A stretch of DNA of 64,000 nucleotides, taken from assembly GCA_030562195.1 (NCBI GenBank), contig JAUJPP010000003.1, forward strand, positions 30,758,602 to 30,822,601, read 5' to 3'. The translations under genes and the position numbers were made by a program. The notes under the pieces were generated by a model. It had not been told where the DNA came from, ran no database searches, and worked only from the letters and a program-made list of their open reading frames with translations. Source of the stretch: Nipponacmea schrenckii. Taxonomy: Eukaryota; Mollusca; Gastropoda; Lottiidae. Positions 11,343 to 21,364 of the stretch are shown here, one piece after another. The stretch's first letter is position 1; every line of letters starts with the position of its first letter.

Positions 11343-12053
11343 TAAGTTGATGTAGGAGATCAGTAAAATATTAATGTCTACTTTTCACGCAAACTGAGCA
11401 TATGGTATGTAGAAATATGTTTAGAAAAGAGGGTATCTTTCAAATAAATGAAATTTATCTTCACAGTTAAAGGGACAGGTCAATTTCCAAATTAATTTTT
11501 TCCCGTTTCAATCATTAGGCTGATTGCCTAATTAAATATTTTTGTCTCGACCGCAACGTGGTATTGCTTTTCTGGCGACAGCGGCGACAACATGGGTCAA
11601 TATCTCAGTAACCAGAAGGAGTTTTTTCATCAGATTTGATGTGTGGGTAGTGTATAGGGGGTACACCTTATTATATCAAGTGCATTTCTCAGTAACTGTA
11701 ATGAATTTTGCGATCAAATTTGGTGTGTAGGTACAGTATATACATAACTCAAAATACACACGCCGGGCGAGACATGTGTTCACTGAACTCTGGTGCTACT
11801 TCGGATATTTATCATGTAATCATTTTACGGATTTCTCCAGGCAGTATACTTTTGAAAAATTTCTGTACGTTCTCATCTAGTTCCTTTGATTAAAATGAGT
11901 CTGATAGTCAATAAAGAGTGATTTGAAAGTACGTCTTTATCCCATTTTTATTTGTTTTGGACAAAAATGTGATGGAAGTAAGGACATTATGCGTTGATAA
12001 AGATGTTTGGACATTATGCGCCGGTTTGGACATTATCAGTTGGTACATGGCCG
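11343..12053. mobile_element. Truncated copy of the long-TIR element
   Basis: Duplicate of the right part of the 4778-7685 element, with most of the 23-bp repeats deleted. The right terminus (CAGTTGGTAC before ATGGCC) is intact, as at 7676-7691. There is no left end, so it cannot be mobile. Confidence 0.85.
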
Positions 12054-12059
12054 ACTTCA

Positions 12060-13131
12060 AAATATCTCTTCCTCCCTTTTTGGAGGAAGAGGATACATGC
12101 TTTTTTGTAGACTTGTCATTATTGGAAAGACTTTCGCTGCGTTTAGCTCTGGACTGTTTTCCAGTCCCTTTTGGCTGAAGGTCTTTAGCTGGCTGACTAA
12201 CACTAGTATCATCAGTACTTGACTTTTCAGTCTGAGTTGCTGATGATGTAGATGCCTCAGGAGCAGATGATAATTAGGCTAAAGACGGATTTGGTACTCG
12301 CTTCAGCCAAGTTATGTCGGTCCGGAAGGGGTAGATGGGGTTTCCCCTTCTACAGCCTTCCGCGCTTCAGGATAGGAAACTTTCTGGTTTCTGTTTTGAT
12401 TTATTAATTCGCTTTTCTAATTTCCACTTTGGGCAGTCCTTAGAAAAAGCTACACTCACTACACTCCTTGCTGTCGTGCCCGGACTTGCCACAATGTGCA
12501 CATCGCAAAGAACCTCTGCAAGTCCGAGTTCCGTGCCCAAAGCGCTGACAATTATAACACCTGAGAGGGTTTGGTATGAATGGCGAAACTTTAATACTTA
12601 AATAACCTACTTTATTTCTGATGGTAAATCGGGTCTATTAAATAGAAGTATGAATGTATTAGTTGGTATCAGTTGGCCGTCACGACGGATTGAAATACGA
12701 TCAACGTTTGTGACTCCGATGTCTTTTAATTCTTCCTTCATTTCTTCTGCTGAACATCGACTTAGATCGGGGTGTCGAATGACACCCTTCGAGGAGTTTA
12801 AAGAAGAATGAGGAGATACACTGATGGGAATATTTACTAAAGATGTTGATTTTAATAAAAACCCAGAATGAATTTTTCAATGGCATTCGAGCAGTAAAGA
12901 CCCGTTACGAAGTTTTTTGATAGATTTAGGTTCGCTAGCCAAACCAGCTATTCCCTTGGCGATGGCGAATGGTGATAAAGATGCCAAAGACCTCTCAGGG
13001 TCACTACTTATAATGACAAGAAACCGAGGCCAGGAATCACTAGACGAGCTAGATGATTCAGTAAATTCTGCCTCGGTTAGTCTACGTTTATTGTTTTTTT
13101 TGGGGAGGGGGGCGGGGTTTAATGTAGCCAT
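12060..13131 (-). pseudogene. LINE ORF1, duplicated copy
   Basis: The start is clearer than in the first copy: ATG 13131 opens an 84-codon frame MATLNPAPLPKKNNKRRL... through TESSSSSSDSWPR to LLLECH, then the shared in-frame TGA. The zinc-knuckle region follows at about 12570-12450. A ~31-bp deletion removes part of the third knuckle and shifts the frame. The ORF2 part of the LINE was not included in the duplication, so this is a 5' fragment. Confidence 0.8.
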
Positions 13132-13643
13132 GAAGAAAATATAAAAGATTCATCTCCCGAGACCCCCGACCACCACGGACCACGACCTCCGCGCAGGCTT
13201 GGCGCGAGACTCCAGCGCCAGCGCCCTAGGGGTAATCGGGAGATATTCTCAGATAAATATAGGGAATGAAAAGTTCTGAATGGAGCAAATAAATTTCGAA
13301 CTTTCATTTTACTTTTACCTAATTGACCCTAGCCGCTGCTTCTGAGTCGGTGAATTGAATTGGATGATAAGAAAATAATCTGTGATTAGAAATTAGTTAT
13401 CTGTTCTGACCACCGACTCATAGGCTCAACACGACAAGCCGATTGACCAGTGTGGGCCACACTGGCCACCCGTCTAGGAATCCCCTGGCCCAAAGTGATG
13501 TATTGGGAAGTATGTTACCCTCAACCACCAGGAGTCCATTCAAAACCGACACGGGTCGCACCTCACAGCAAACGAGGTGCCCCAATTCAGTCGCCTTTTA
13601 CGAAACGTAATTGGGGACGGTGGACCTATTCTTAACTCCGGTC

Positions 13644-14064
13644 CACTGGGGGTTGTCAATTTGAAGAGTTGATGACATCCTTGGTACTGAGCTTAGAAAA
13701 CTGAAGCTAAACCAAGCCTCTGCTGCTCAGTTGTCAGTTTCACCACTGAACGTCTATTCATGGCACAAAGCTGAGCCCTTTCACAGGTAGCTGCACGTTT
13801 GGTAATCTCACTAACATGATTTTGAAGTTCTTCCAAATTTATGATTCTGTATCCATCTAAGATTGGTTCTGGTAATTTTTTGAACTTCAATTTCATCCCA
13901 TCAGTGTTCAGAACAGTGCACCTATTAGCAAGCGAACTCTGTGGTATGTTCAAGACTTTGTTAATATTAAATCGCATCTTAAGTGGTGCTGGTTTACGCT
14001 TTGACAAATGACAGCCTGTTGGCTTATTGAAAGCTCTGTATCTCTTTCCTCGGTCGATAGCCAT
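13644..14064 (-). pseudogene. Mutator-like transposase N-terminal part, copy 2
   Basis: 123-codon frame 14064-13693, differing from the copy at 9734 by a few residues (for example ANRCTV for ANRYTV, SEITKRA for SQITKHA). It shares the TAA after LASVF. It is followed by the duplicated LINE 5' end near 13643. Confidence 0.72.
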
Positions 14065-14164
14065 GATGCTTTTTGGTCTAATTCAGGATACACCAGATAG
14101 AAGCCAAAACAGGAGTTGGACAATCAAATTGCTATTTTCAAAATCCTGCTAGGGGCTTAAATCC

Positions 14165-14453
14165 AGTTTCAGTATTTGTTGATATATTTATCAGCAATTT
14201 GGATTTTTTACTTCATTGAAAAATGCAGGAGTAAAAGTAATAAACAACCACACCAGCGAAGAAAGCCCTCACATTGTGATTGCAATTTAAAACACCCTAC
14301 GAGTGGTACTTAAGTTTTAGTTTCTGTTATATTTATCGGCAATTTGGATTTTCACTTGCTTGACCAATGCAGGAGTGAAAGTAATAAACAATCACACCAG
14401 CGAAGAAAGCCCTCACAGTATGATTGCAATTTCAAACACCCTACAAGTGGTAA
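14165..14453. repeat. Two-copy direct repeat, second unit
   Basis: Duplicate of the ~143-bp repeat pair at 9835-10122. Confidence 0.85.
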
Positions 14454-14459
14454 CACAAT

Positions 14460-15381
14460 CTAGTAGTCTTTGGTAGCCTGATCTGCGATCTTCTTCATCC
14501 AAACTTGACCAATTAAATTGCCTGGGTGAATACCATCCTTGTACAGTTGATAGCTGTAGTACCGGCGAGTTCTTGTTGCTTGAGTAGATTCTGCACTGGT
14601 ACTTCTTTTTCTGAGCGCTTTAGTCACCCTGTAAAGATCCACGCAGAAATAAGGAGAATGAATACCAATGGAATTATTTATAGATCTGAGGATTGTGTTC
14701 AGTTCAGAAATTTGAGCTTCCAGTTGGCGGTCAGGGTCTTTGAGAACTGATGGATCTTTATGTTTCTGGTTCCACAGAGATATGGAGTAGTAAGGGACTT
14801 CTAAAAGTGTAGGTTTACAACTTGGAAACCCCTTAAAGACTTGAAAAATCTGCTGATATTTGTCAGCTATATCCCTGACTAATGAATTGTCACGAGATAC
14901 AAAACTGATAAAGCCAGATTAGTCCTTGGATGTCAAGTCACAGGTTCCAAGCCAAACATATACAGACAGACAGAGGCCCCGGAACTCGATCTCCTCTGCA
15001 AGATTCTCTCTCAGATTATCAAGGGCATTGGAAAGAGTCCTTCTTCCTTTAGAATTAATGACAATTTGTCTTTCAACATCATTACTGTCATTAGGCAGTA
15101 GAAGATCCGGGCCTAGGCCTACTAAACTCTAAATGATCCCCCTTGCTATCTGTGAAAAGTAATGGTGTGTAAACCTTATTTTCCTTCGGAATACAGCTTT
15201 CCTTGGTCAACAATTTATGAAGTTTCCTTTCCATTTTTGAATAGCAATCCTCACCTGTAAAGAGATGCGAGCTGTAAGACACTAACACGCGGTCGCGTGC
15301 CGTTTTATAGGTTGTTGCACGGAGAAATCGTGTTACTTCGGTCACGTTGTCAAAGAGGTGACGTAGGCCTATAACCATCAC
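14460..15381 (-). pseudogene. SGNH-hydrolase-like protein fragment, copy 2
   Basis: Better preserved at its start than copy 1: ATG 15381 opens MMVIGLRHLFDNVTEV and continues to LFTDSKGDHLE (15381-15091). The tail at 14642-14460 keeps YKDGIHPGNLIGQVW. The frame slip after HLEF and the stop near 14918 are shared with copy 1, so the gene was already broken before the tandem duplication. Confidence 0.55.
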
Positions 15382-15879
15382 TATGGAAGACTCTAAAAGT
15401 AAACATTTCTCTCATTGTCATCTTCCTAACTGAGGAAGAAACCCTTCACTGTTCATTTCTTGTTTTGGAGAAATATTCATATTACATTGGTCCATATTTG
15501 TTATTGAGTTATATATCGCCTCAAAAGTCACTTTTATGGATAGGCCCCTAGCCTAGGCCACACATTTTATAGTTCCCATCGTCGGGGCTTTGCAGTAGGC
15601 CTAGCACATGATTCACATGATTCCAAAACTTGCAAGAACTGATGTTTCGAAAACTTATTTAAAAATTTGTTGTGAAATAGAGTAAGGCTACACGGTTCAG
15701 GTTAAAAATGAATATAGCTTGGCTGTAGACCCAATCTGTCCACTCAATTCTTAAGTGTTACATATTTTTATGACCTATTTGGACTCCCGTAAACACATGT
15801 GGTAGATACTAAAACAGTTTTTTTTAAATTTACAATGACATATTAATGTTTTATTGGGTAAATTATCACCGTTTATATA

Positions 15880-16063
15880 ATTTTGAAATCTGCTGAAAAT
15901 TTTGTCAAAATTTATTCCTAACCACGACACAGGGTCCATGGATACAAATTTCCAAAATGGGCAGAAGAACATCAAAATCAAATTTCGAGGAAGCAATTCC
16001 TTTAAACTTCAATGTGCACCTGATGACCTAGTTTTCTGAGTCAAAATAGTACAAAATTTCAAA
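15880..16063. repeat. 184-bp direct repeat, left copy
   Basis: Begins ATTTTGAAATCTGCTG and ends CAAAATTTCAAA. Nearly identical to 17104-17287: the only clear difference is GAACATC against GATCATC. No TG/CA ends and no target duplication were seen. Confidence 0.9.
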
Positions 16064-17103
16064 AAATATGTCAATAAAATATTTATGGTGAATAATTTTG
16101 AAACTTTATAAACAAAACTGTGAGACTTGAACCATCACGTGATCAGTATGTTTACATTCACGGTTTCCTGTTTGAAGGTAAATTTCTTTATTTTCGAGAT
16201 ATTTATTTCCTTTTTATGCTGATTGTATTATTCCATGTACATCAAAGTTAATGGATTGCATAATGTAACCTCATGTCAGTTTCCCGATCTTTCACATTTC
16301 ATCTTGAGAAATACCGATTGACTCCCTATGAACGAGGACCTACGCACATCAAAGACATCTGTGTGGTTTTGATGTCTTCAAATGAAGTTTTCGTTTCAGT
16401 CAGTTTTTAAATGCATCAATTAATCAATTATTCTCAACGCTTATTTTCCAGCGCAAAAAGATGAACTGTTTGGGTTTTATTGCCATGCACAAGGATATGT
16501 GATGCATCGAGCACGAAGCTTCGTGTCAACAAATGTGAACCGTGATGTGGAAATTGGTATTAGTGACCGATAATCGTTGAATCCGTGTAAGGCACTTTTG
16601 TACTATCGAAAAAGAAGAGAGTCCCAGCTTCAATCTTTACGGTATGGATGTATGTGTTCTGGAAATCAGTACATTTTAGTCATTTTTGACAGACAGAAAT
16701 GCGGCCATATTGTCCGCCATTTGCTTTACCATGTGTTGCACTTGCCTTAAAATCAAGGAAGTATGGCTTATAGGTGCCTATTATTGGAAAACTAAGGTTG
16801 GAGTGATGTACATATAACATGTGAGCTACCTTCTGTGTATCTTTTAAGGATTAGAAATGTGTATTTTTGGAGAATTATTGTAGTAAGAGACTTGTTATTT
16901 TTTCTTATTTTCAGTGCATTTGATGATTTAAAGGGAAACGTTCACAAAATTTGGTTTTTGGTGTTAATGTTCATATTTTGAGTTTTTTGTATCCAAGGTG
17001 GCCACTTGTTGCAACTGAAATAGCTTTTTTAATATTTTTGGACTCAGCCCATTTATTGCAAGGTTCATTCATAAGCAGCTTAAGGGCAAGGTAAACCTCG
17101 GCC
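16064..17103. other. Spacer between the 184-bp direct repeats
   Basis: AT-rich, about 1 kb. There is a short plus-strand open stretch near 16452-16573 (AQKDELFGFYCHAQGYVMHR) that I do not recognise and that has no visible splice context. Otherwise nothing is supported. Confidence 0.4.
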
Positions 17104-17287
17104 ATTTTGAAATCTGCTGAAAATTTTGTCAAAATTTATTCCTAACCACGACACAGGGTCCATGGATACAAATTTCCAAAATGGGCAGAAGATCATCAAA
17201 ATCAAATTTCGAGGAAGCAATTCCTTTAAACTTCAATGTGCACCTGATGACCTAGTTTTCTGAGTCAAAATAGTACAAAATTTCAAA
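17104..17287. repeat. 184-bp direct repeat, right copy
   Basis: See 15880-16063. The pair is spaced by 1224 bp start to start. Confidence 0.9.
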
Positions 17288-18267
17288 TCACTAACTCCCA
17301 TAGATAACGATAACGACAAAACTGAACACTCTCAAACTTACTTGTACACATTCCTACATAATCCGACCGCAACAGTCGAAGCTTATTTTTTCAAAATACA
17401 TTGAGATAGAAGCACAATTGAAGTTATCATCCATCCATAACACTGTAATCAAAATGGCGGATTCGCAAACAATACAAACATGCCCCGAAATGCAGATATA
17501 ACACATGCGCAAGTTATTAAATTGACCTATTTACCTGGAAATTTGTGTTATTGCTCGACTGGTATCAGAAAATTCTGATGCCGTTGGCTGTTGATTTTTT
17601 AAATTGAAAATAAACATTACAAATCAATGTTATTTTGTGCACACTCGGTTCAAAGTCGTGTCACCCTTCGTGTCTGTTTCACATGTACAAATACGCAATT
17701 GAGGGAAAAGACAATTTCGATAATTGTTTTCGAAAGTATGATGTATAATACCAAGAAAAAGAAATTAAAGTCAACAGTAAAGATGAAACAATTAAAAACC
17801 AGTGGTATAAAAATAAATAAATCGCGAACTATATTTCCAGCGTATGTGCTCTTGCTGAGCTAAAATTTGTGACATTAGAAAAAATACAGGTAATCTAGCA
17901 ATTGTAAATGTGGACATTGAAGTTAAGAGCAAAATTTGTATTGTTAGTCATTCAAAAAAGTATTTTTCAATTCGATAATCTATTTATACCAAAATATGAT
18001 AATGTCCGAAAAAAGCACCCTATTACCTCACGTGAAAAAACACCACGTGACCACTAGGTCCGGTTGCTAGCCAAAAATAAGTGAAAAATAGTCATACCAT
18101 CTATCTGAATGCTTTGTTTTAGCGTTTAAGGAAGGAAATCTTTAATTATGTCGAACTTTTGAGTGCCAAACAAATATTTTATTATTGTATGGATAGACAG
18201 TTGTGTATTGGTTTAGTCCAAGACAACCTGAAAAAATCAAGGTCTTGGCCTTTCTGCCTATACATAA
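17288..18267. other. Intergenic, nothing recognised
   Basis: AT-rich sequence with one 78-codon plus-strand frame (17627-17863). It has a basic, lysine-rich composition and no domain, and looks like chance. Confidence 0.5.
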
Positions 18268-19003
18268 GCCACGTTTAGACAGCCAAAAGTAATCCGGGCC
18301 GAGTCCGGACCGAGCACGGCTCGGCAGAAAAAGTGACTGTCTAAACGGGTTGAGAGGGCTCGGCACCGTGCTAGTTTCAAGTGGGCCGAGCCCCGCAAGA
18401 AGAGGTGGTCTCGGTCCAGACCGAGCACGGCACGGCAAAATATTAGTGCTGTGTAAACGCGCCACTGGGCCGAGTGCACTTGGCCCACTTTGCTGAGACC
18501 TTTTGCGCTTGCGCTATAATGGCCTTGACCTTTTAACTTATTCCGCGGGAACGACAAGCTAGGCTAATATTATTATTTACATCAAACATCTGCGTTAAAA
18601 TGTGTGCCCAAAGCGGAGCTACTTGGACTGATGAAGAAACCGAAGCTTTGATCGCTATTTGGGGTGACGAGACCATACAAGTTCAACTGGAAGGTGCTCG
18701 CCACAACCACAAAATTTATGAGACAATCGCTGTGTGTCTCAAAATTGACGATTCTTAAATTTCGTTTTCGCTTTGAACGAAACAAAATTAACAAAAACTT
18801 AAAAATCAAGAATTTGTTTATGTTAGGCGCCATTTTGACTTTTAGTGTTCTTTTCACCTCCTTTGACTAGAGAGCATGTCTATTTTTAGATTCTGGCCTA
18901 GTGAAAACAGTGCTGTGTAAACCGTACCGACCAAGCGGGCCGAGCCCGGACCGAGCACGGCTCACTTCAAGTAGGCCAGATTTCATGGCTGTATAAACGC
19001 GGC
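18268..19003. mobile_element. Small TIR DNA element with GC-rich subterminal repeats
   Basis: The ends are GCCACGTTTAGACAGCC (18268-18284) and GGCTGTATAAACGCGGC (18987-19003), inverted with two mismatches. Subterminal blocks repeat GGGCCGAGCC and GACCGAGCACGGC in both orientations (18297-18490 and 18935-18965), far more GC-rich than the surroundings. A Myb/SANT-like frame lies inside. A TIR element with a Myb-like protein suggests Harbinger-type ancestry. The target duplication is not clear (TAA on the left, TAT on the right). Confidence 0.55.
18600..18758 (+). CDS. Myb/SANT-like (trihelix) DNA-binding domain fragment
   Basis: A 52-codon frame starting ATG at 18600: MCAQSGATWTDEETEALIAI, then WGDETIQVQLEGARHN, HKIYETIAVCLKI and a stop. 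The W-T-x-E-E-T-x-A-L-I-x-I-W start and the second helix match Myb/SANT-like (Myb_DNA-bind_4) domains, found in Harbinger-type transposon accessory proteins and in genes derived from them. The domain normally continues for another ~30 residues with a third helix, so this is a truncated piece or a first exon. It lies inside the small TIR element 18268-19003. The family call rests on motif spacing only. Confidence 0.5.
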   Translation: MCAQSGATWTDEETEALIAIWGDETIQVQLEGARHNHKIYETIAVCLKIDDS

Positions 19004-20144
19004 TATAGAGTTACTTTAATATATACGACTGTATTAACGAATCAAAAGTAAAACCATTTTGCACCTCCTTCTATAAAACTTTTCCTTTTTACTACTAGGC
19101 TAGTCATACATACAAAATAGACTCGGATTCGAGAGTGGGCCTAGTAAGAAATTCCAATTCACGCAGGGGGCGAAAGCAGAAAATAAGTTACAACATGTTT
19201 AATGATAATGATTTGAAAAGGCTATACAGTTGCATATTTTTGCACCGTTGTAGTGATGTTTAATAGAAATGAGTCTACTTATAATTTAAGAAGACGCAAA
19301 GACTCAATGCAGGTATATAGACTTAGATTCTAAAACTATGACCAGATTATATCGGACAAACATCACAGGGGTGCTTAGACTATAAAAATGCTGAGAACGC
19401 ATTTTCTCACTCTTTACATGCTATATTCTGACGAGAACAGACATTTTATTAACTCATGAACACCGATAGAATAAGCGCCACTACGGTAAGAAATTGATAC
19501 ATACTTTAACAGAAAGATGTTGAGCTACCATCTGGACAACAAAGAATGACACTACTGTTGTTATCAAACTTCAAAGGAAATAATTTATAATTTTCGGCTT
19601 GAGAAAAGGTAGAGAATTTCATTTTGGTTTGTGGCCGAGGGTAGAAGGAAGGTGTGTAGAGCCTTATGGCCGATGAAGTAGAGAAAGTGTAACGTGGATA
19701 TAAGGGGGTACCTTTTTGTGCAATGTGGTAGGCCTACTGTGTGCGTTGAGGGTTAGGAAGAAGTGCCAACCAGGGAAGTAACTCTGTATTTTTGAACCGG
19801 ATGTTGCTTCTCTTCCTAGTGTAATAAACAATATCTAAATCGTATTATCTCTGCACAGTATGATTGCTGTGTTTCGAGCATTTTTCGTGTGCCAGTTTGT
19901 GTATTGTATTCTGTTAATTGTTTTGAACCCAGTCCTAGCCTACATAGGCCTACTTCTCCTTCCCAGCTGATTTGAGAAGTGTAAAAACAGTAACAATTTC
20001 AGAAGTTCCTATTTACTCTATTATTCTCATTGGAATCTGTTCAAAAACGTAAAGATCCCTCGGGGTTTGAAGACGAGGACAATCAGTTGATTTTTAAGAG
20101 GAATAGACCACCATACTCCTTGTGCAAAAAGTAGTCCTTAATGA
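19004..20144. other. Intergenic, nothing recognised
   Basis: No domain, repeat pair or splice structure stands out. Short TAGGCCTAC-type words recur here and elsewhere in the window. Confidence 0.5.
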
Positions 20145-20522
20145 AAATGAAATGAAATTAAATGAAATGAATGGAGTTTTACGTCCTACTCTTCTGCACC
20201 TTATGGACTAATGAAGACGGGTAACGCCATGCAGTGTGCAATGAGGGAAATTTTGCCAGGACAGCGGCATTAGCCTACTCTTTTTGCGATTTCCAACTGT
20301 CGAGGGATCTTTAACGTGCACTGTAGCACACGGGGCCTCGGTTTATTGTCCCATCCGAACGACTAGACGCTTTTTCCATGCCAGTCCCTCCTTCCTGCAT
20401 CACTGACAAGGGGAAACCGGGCTGAAAAATCCGAAAGTTCATCTCGACGTTTGCCGGGATTGAACTCTGGACCTTCAGGTTAGCGAGCAAGCGTCTAACC
20501 AACTGAGCCAAGGCGGCTCCCC
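20145..20522 (-). mobile_element. tRNA-derived SINE
   Basis: Reads on the minus strand from GGGAGCCGCCTTGGCTCAG. An A-box-like TGGCTCAGTTGGTTAGACG and a B-box-like GAGTTCAATCCCGGC are about 50 bp apart, as in a tRNA gene. A conserved body follows (GTGCACGTTAAAGATCC, GCAGAAGAGTAGGACG), with an ATTTC-rich 3' tail near 20145-20175. The tRNA-like head plus unrelated body and simple tail is the standard SINE layout. It is transcribed by RNA polymerase III from the internal boxes and mobilised by a LINE. A more decayed relative lies at 45506-45809. Confidence 0.85.
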
Positions 20523-20913
20523 TAAAAAAAATGGCCGACTTACTGAGAAATTTAGTGTATTTTTAGATGAGTTTCCGGTTCAATTGGATTTATTTTTTGC
20601 AGATTGGGCTATTGCGGTTTGGTTATGTAAGGTTAAAACAATACTGAACTACACAAGGCTTTCTTGCTTTATAGGAGTTAGTGAAAACCTCAAATTTGGC
20701 TAAGTTCAATTTACTAAACTTTTTTTTCAAATTTTTATTATCATTTATAGTGATTATTGGACCTGTAGCACATATTGATCCTGTTATAGCTTGTTCACAT
20801 AAACAGGGAACTTTTTAGAATGTGTCATGGTTTTGCCAACTTGCAAGGTTTACCTTGCCCTTTAAAAGCTCCCCAGAATAAAGAACCAGAGACATACACT
20901 AAGTATCATCTAA
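20523..20913. other. Intergenic, nothing recognised
   Basis: AT-rich spacer between the SINE and the presumed BEL LTR. No coding or RNA feature is visible. Confidence 0.5.
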
Positions 20914-21137
20914 TGTTGGATGCCATGCCAAATAGAGTACGTGTTTGGGGTTGAAAGCTAACACTCGACTAGAACAATAGAAATAAAATCACACTCTTTA
21001 CTCGATATTTATTTGTACCATTTTATAAAGGTGTGCAGAAAAAAAAACTTTTTTTTAACAGAGAGTTTCACATATGGGAGGTAGTTCACGATACCAATAA
21101 AACATTTTTCAGACTACATTTGGCCTATTTCACAACA
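20914..21137 (-). repeat. Probable 3' LTR of the BEL/Pao element
   Basis: A 224-bp stretch with inverted ends TGTTG...CAACA, immediately after a purine-rich tract (AGGGGAGAGTG on the minus strand, about 21138-21152) that would serve as the polypurine tract downstream of pol. On the minus strand it contains TTTATAAAATGG (TATA-like) followed by AAATAAA (polyadenylation-like). No second LTR copy is in the window to confirm the ends. Confidence 0.5.
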
Positions 21138-21364
21138 CACTCTCCCCTATTGACTAATAATAGTCAATACCTATTTGAAAACATAAGAATTATGAAAATG
21201 GAAATTTAATGGATGGACTGTAGCTAGACTCAATGGAATGATATCTTAAACAATGCTCAATCACAATATAATCTAGTACTCTATAGACTCTATACGAAAC
21301 AAATACACATGAAAATAAGCACTGTCACGATTGAAATATACAAGTCTATGGACTCAAAATACTA

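Larger units (their letters stand above)
11343..15672. repeat. Tandem segmental duplication, unit 2
   Basis: Second copy of 6641-11339, 4.33 kb. It is shorter mainly because of a ~337-bp deletion in the TIR element (at about 11950, where unit 1 has 7254-7590) and a ~31-bp deletion at about 12450 that removes most of the third zinc knuckle of LINE ORF1. The junction reads AAATTTGTTG then ATGTAAGTTGATG, leaving short TTGATG microhomology. Confidence 0.92.

Noticed and set aside
18142..18557. Minus-strand frames of 107 and 99 codons rich in Arg, Pro and Gly
   Set aside because: Produced by the GC-rich GACCGAGCACGGC repeats of the small TIR element. Low-complexity repeats, no domain.
20311..20511. 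66-codon minus-strand frame
   Set aside because: Lies wholly inside the tRNA-derived SINE. The frame is incidental.
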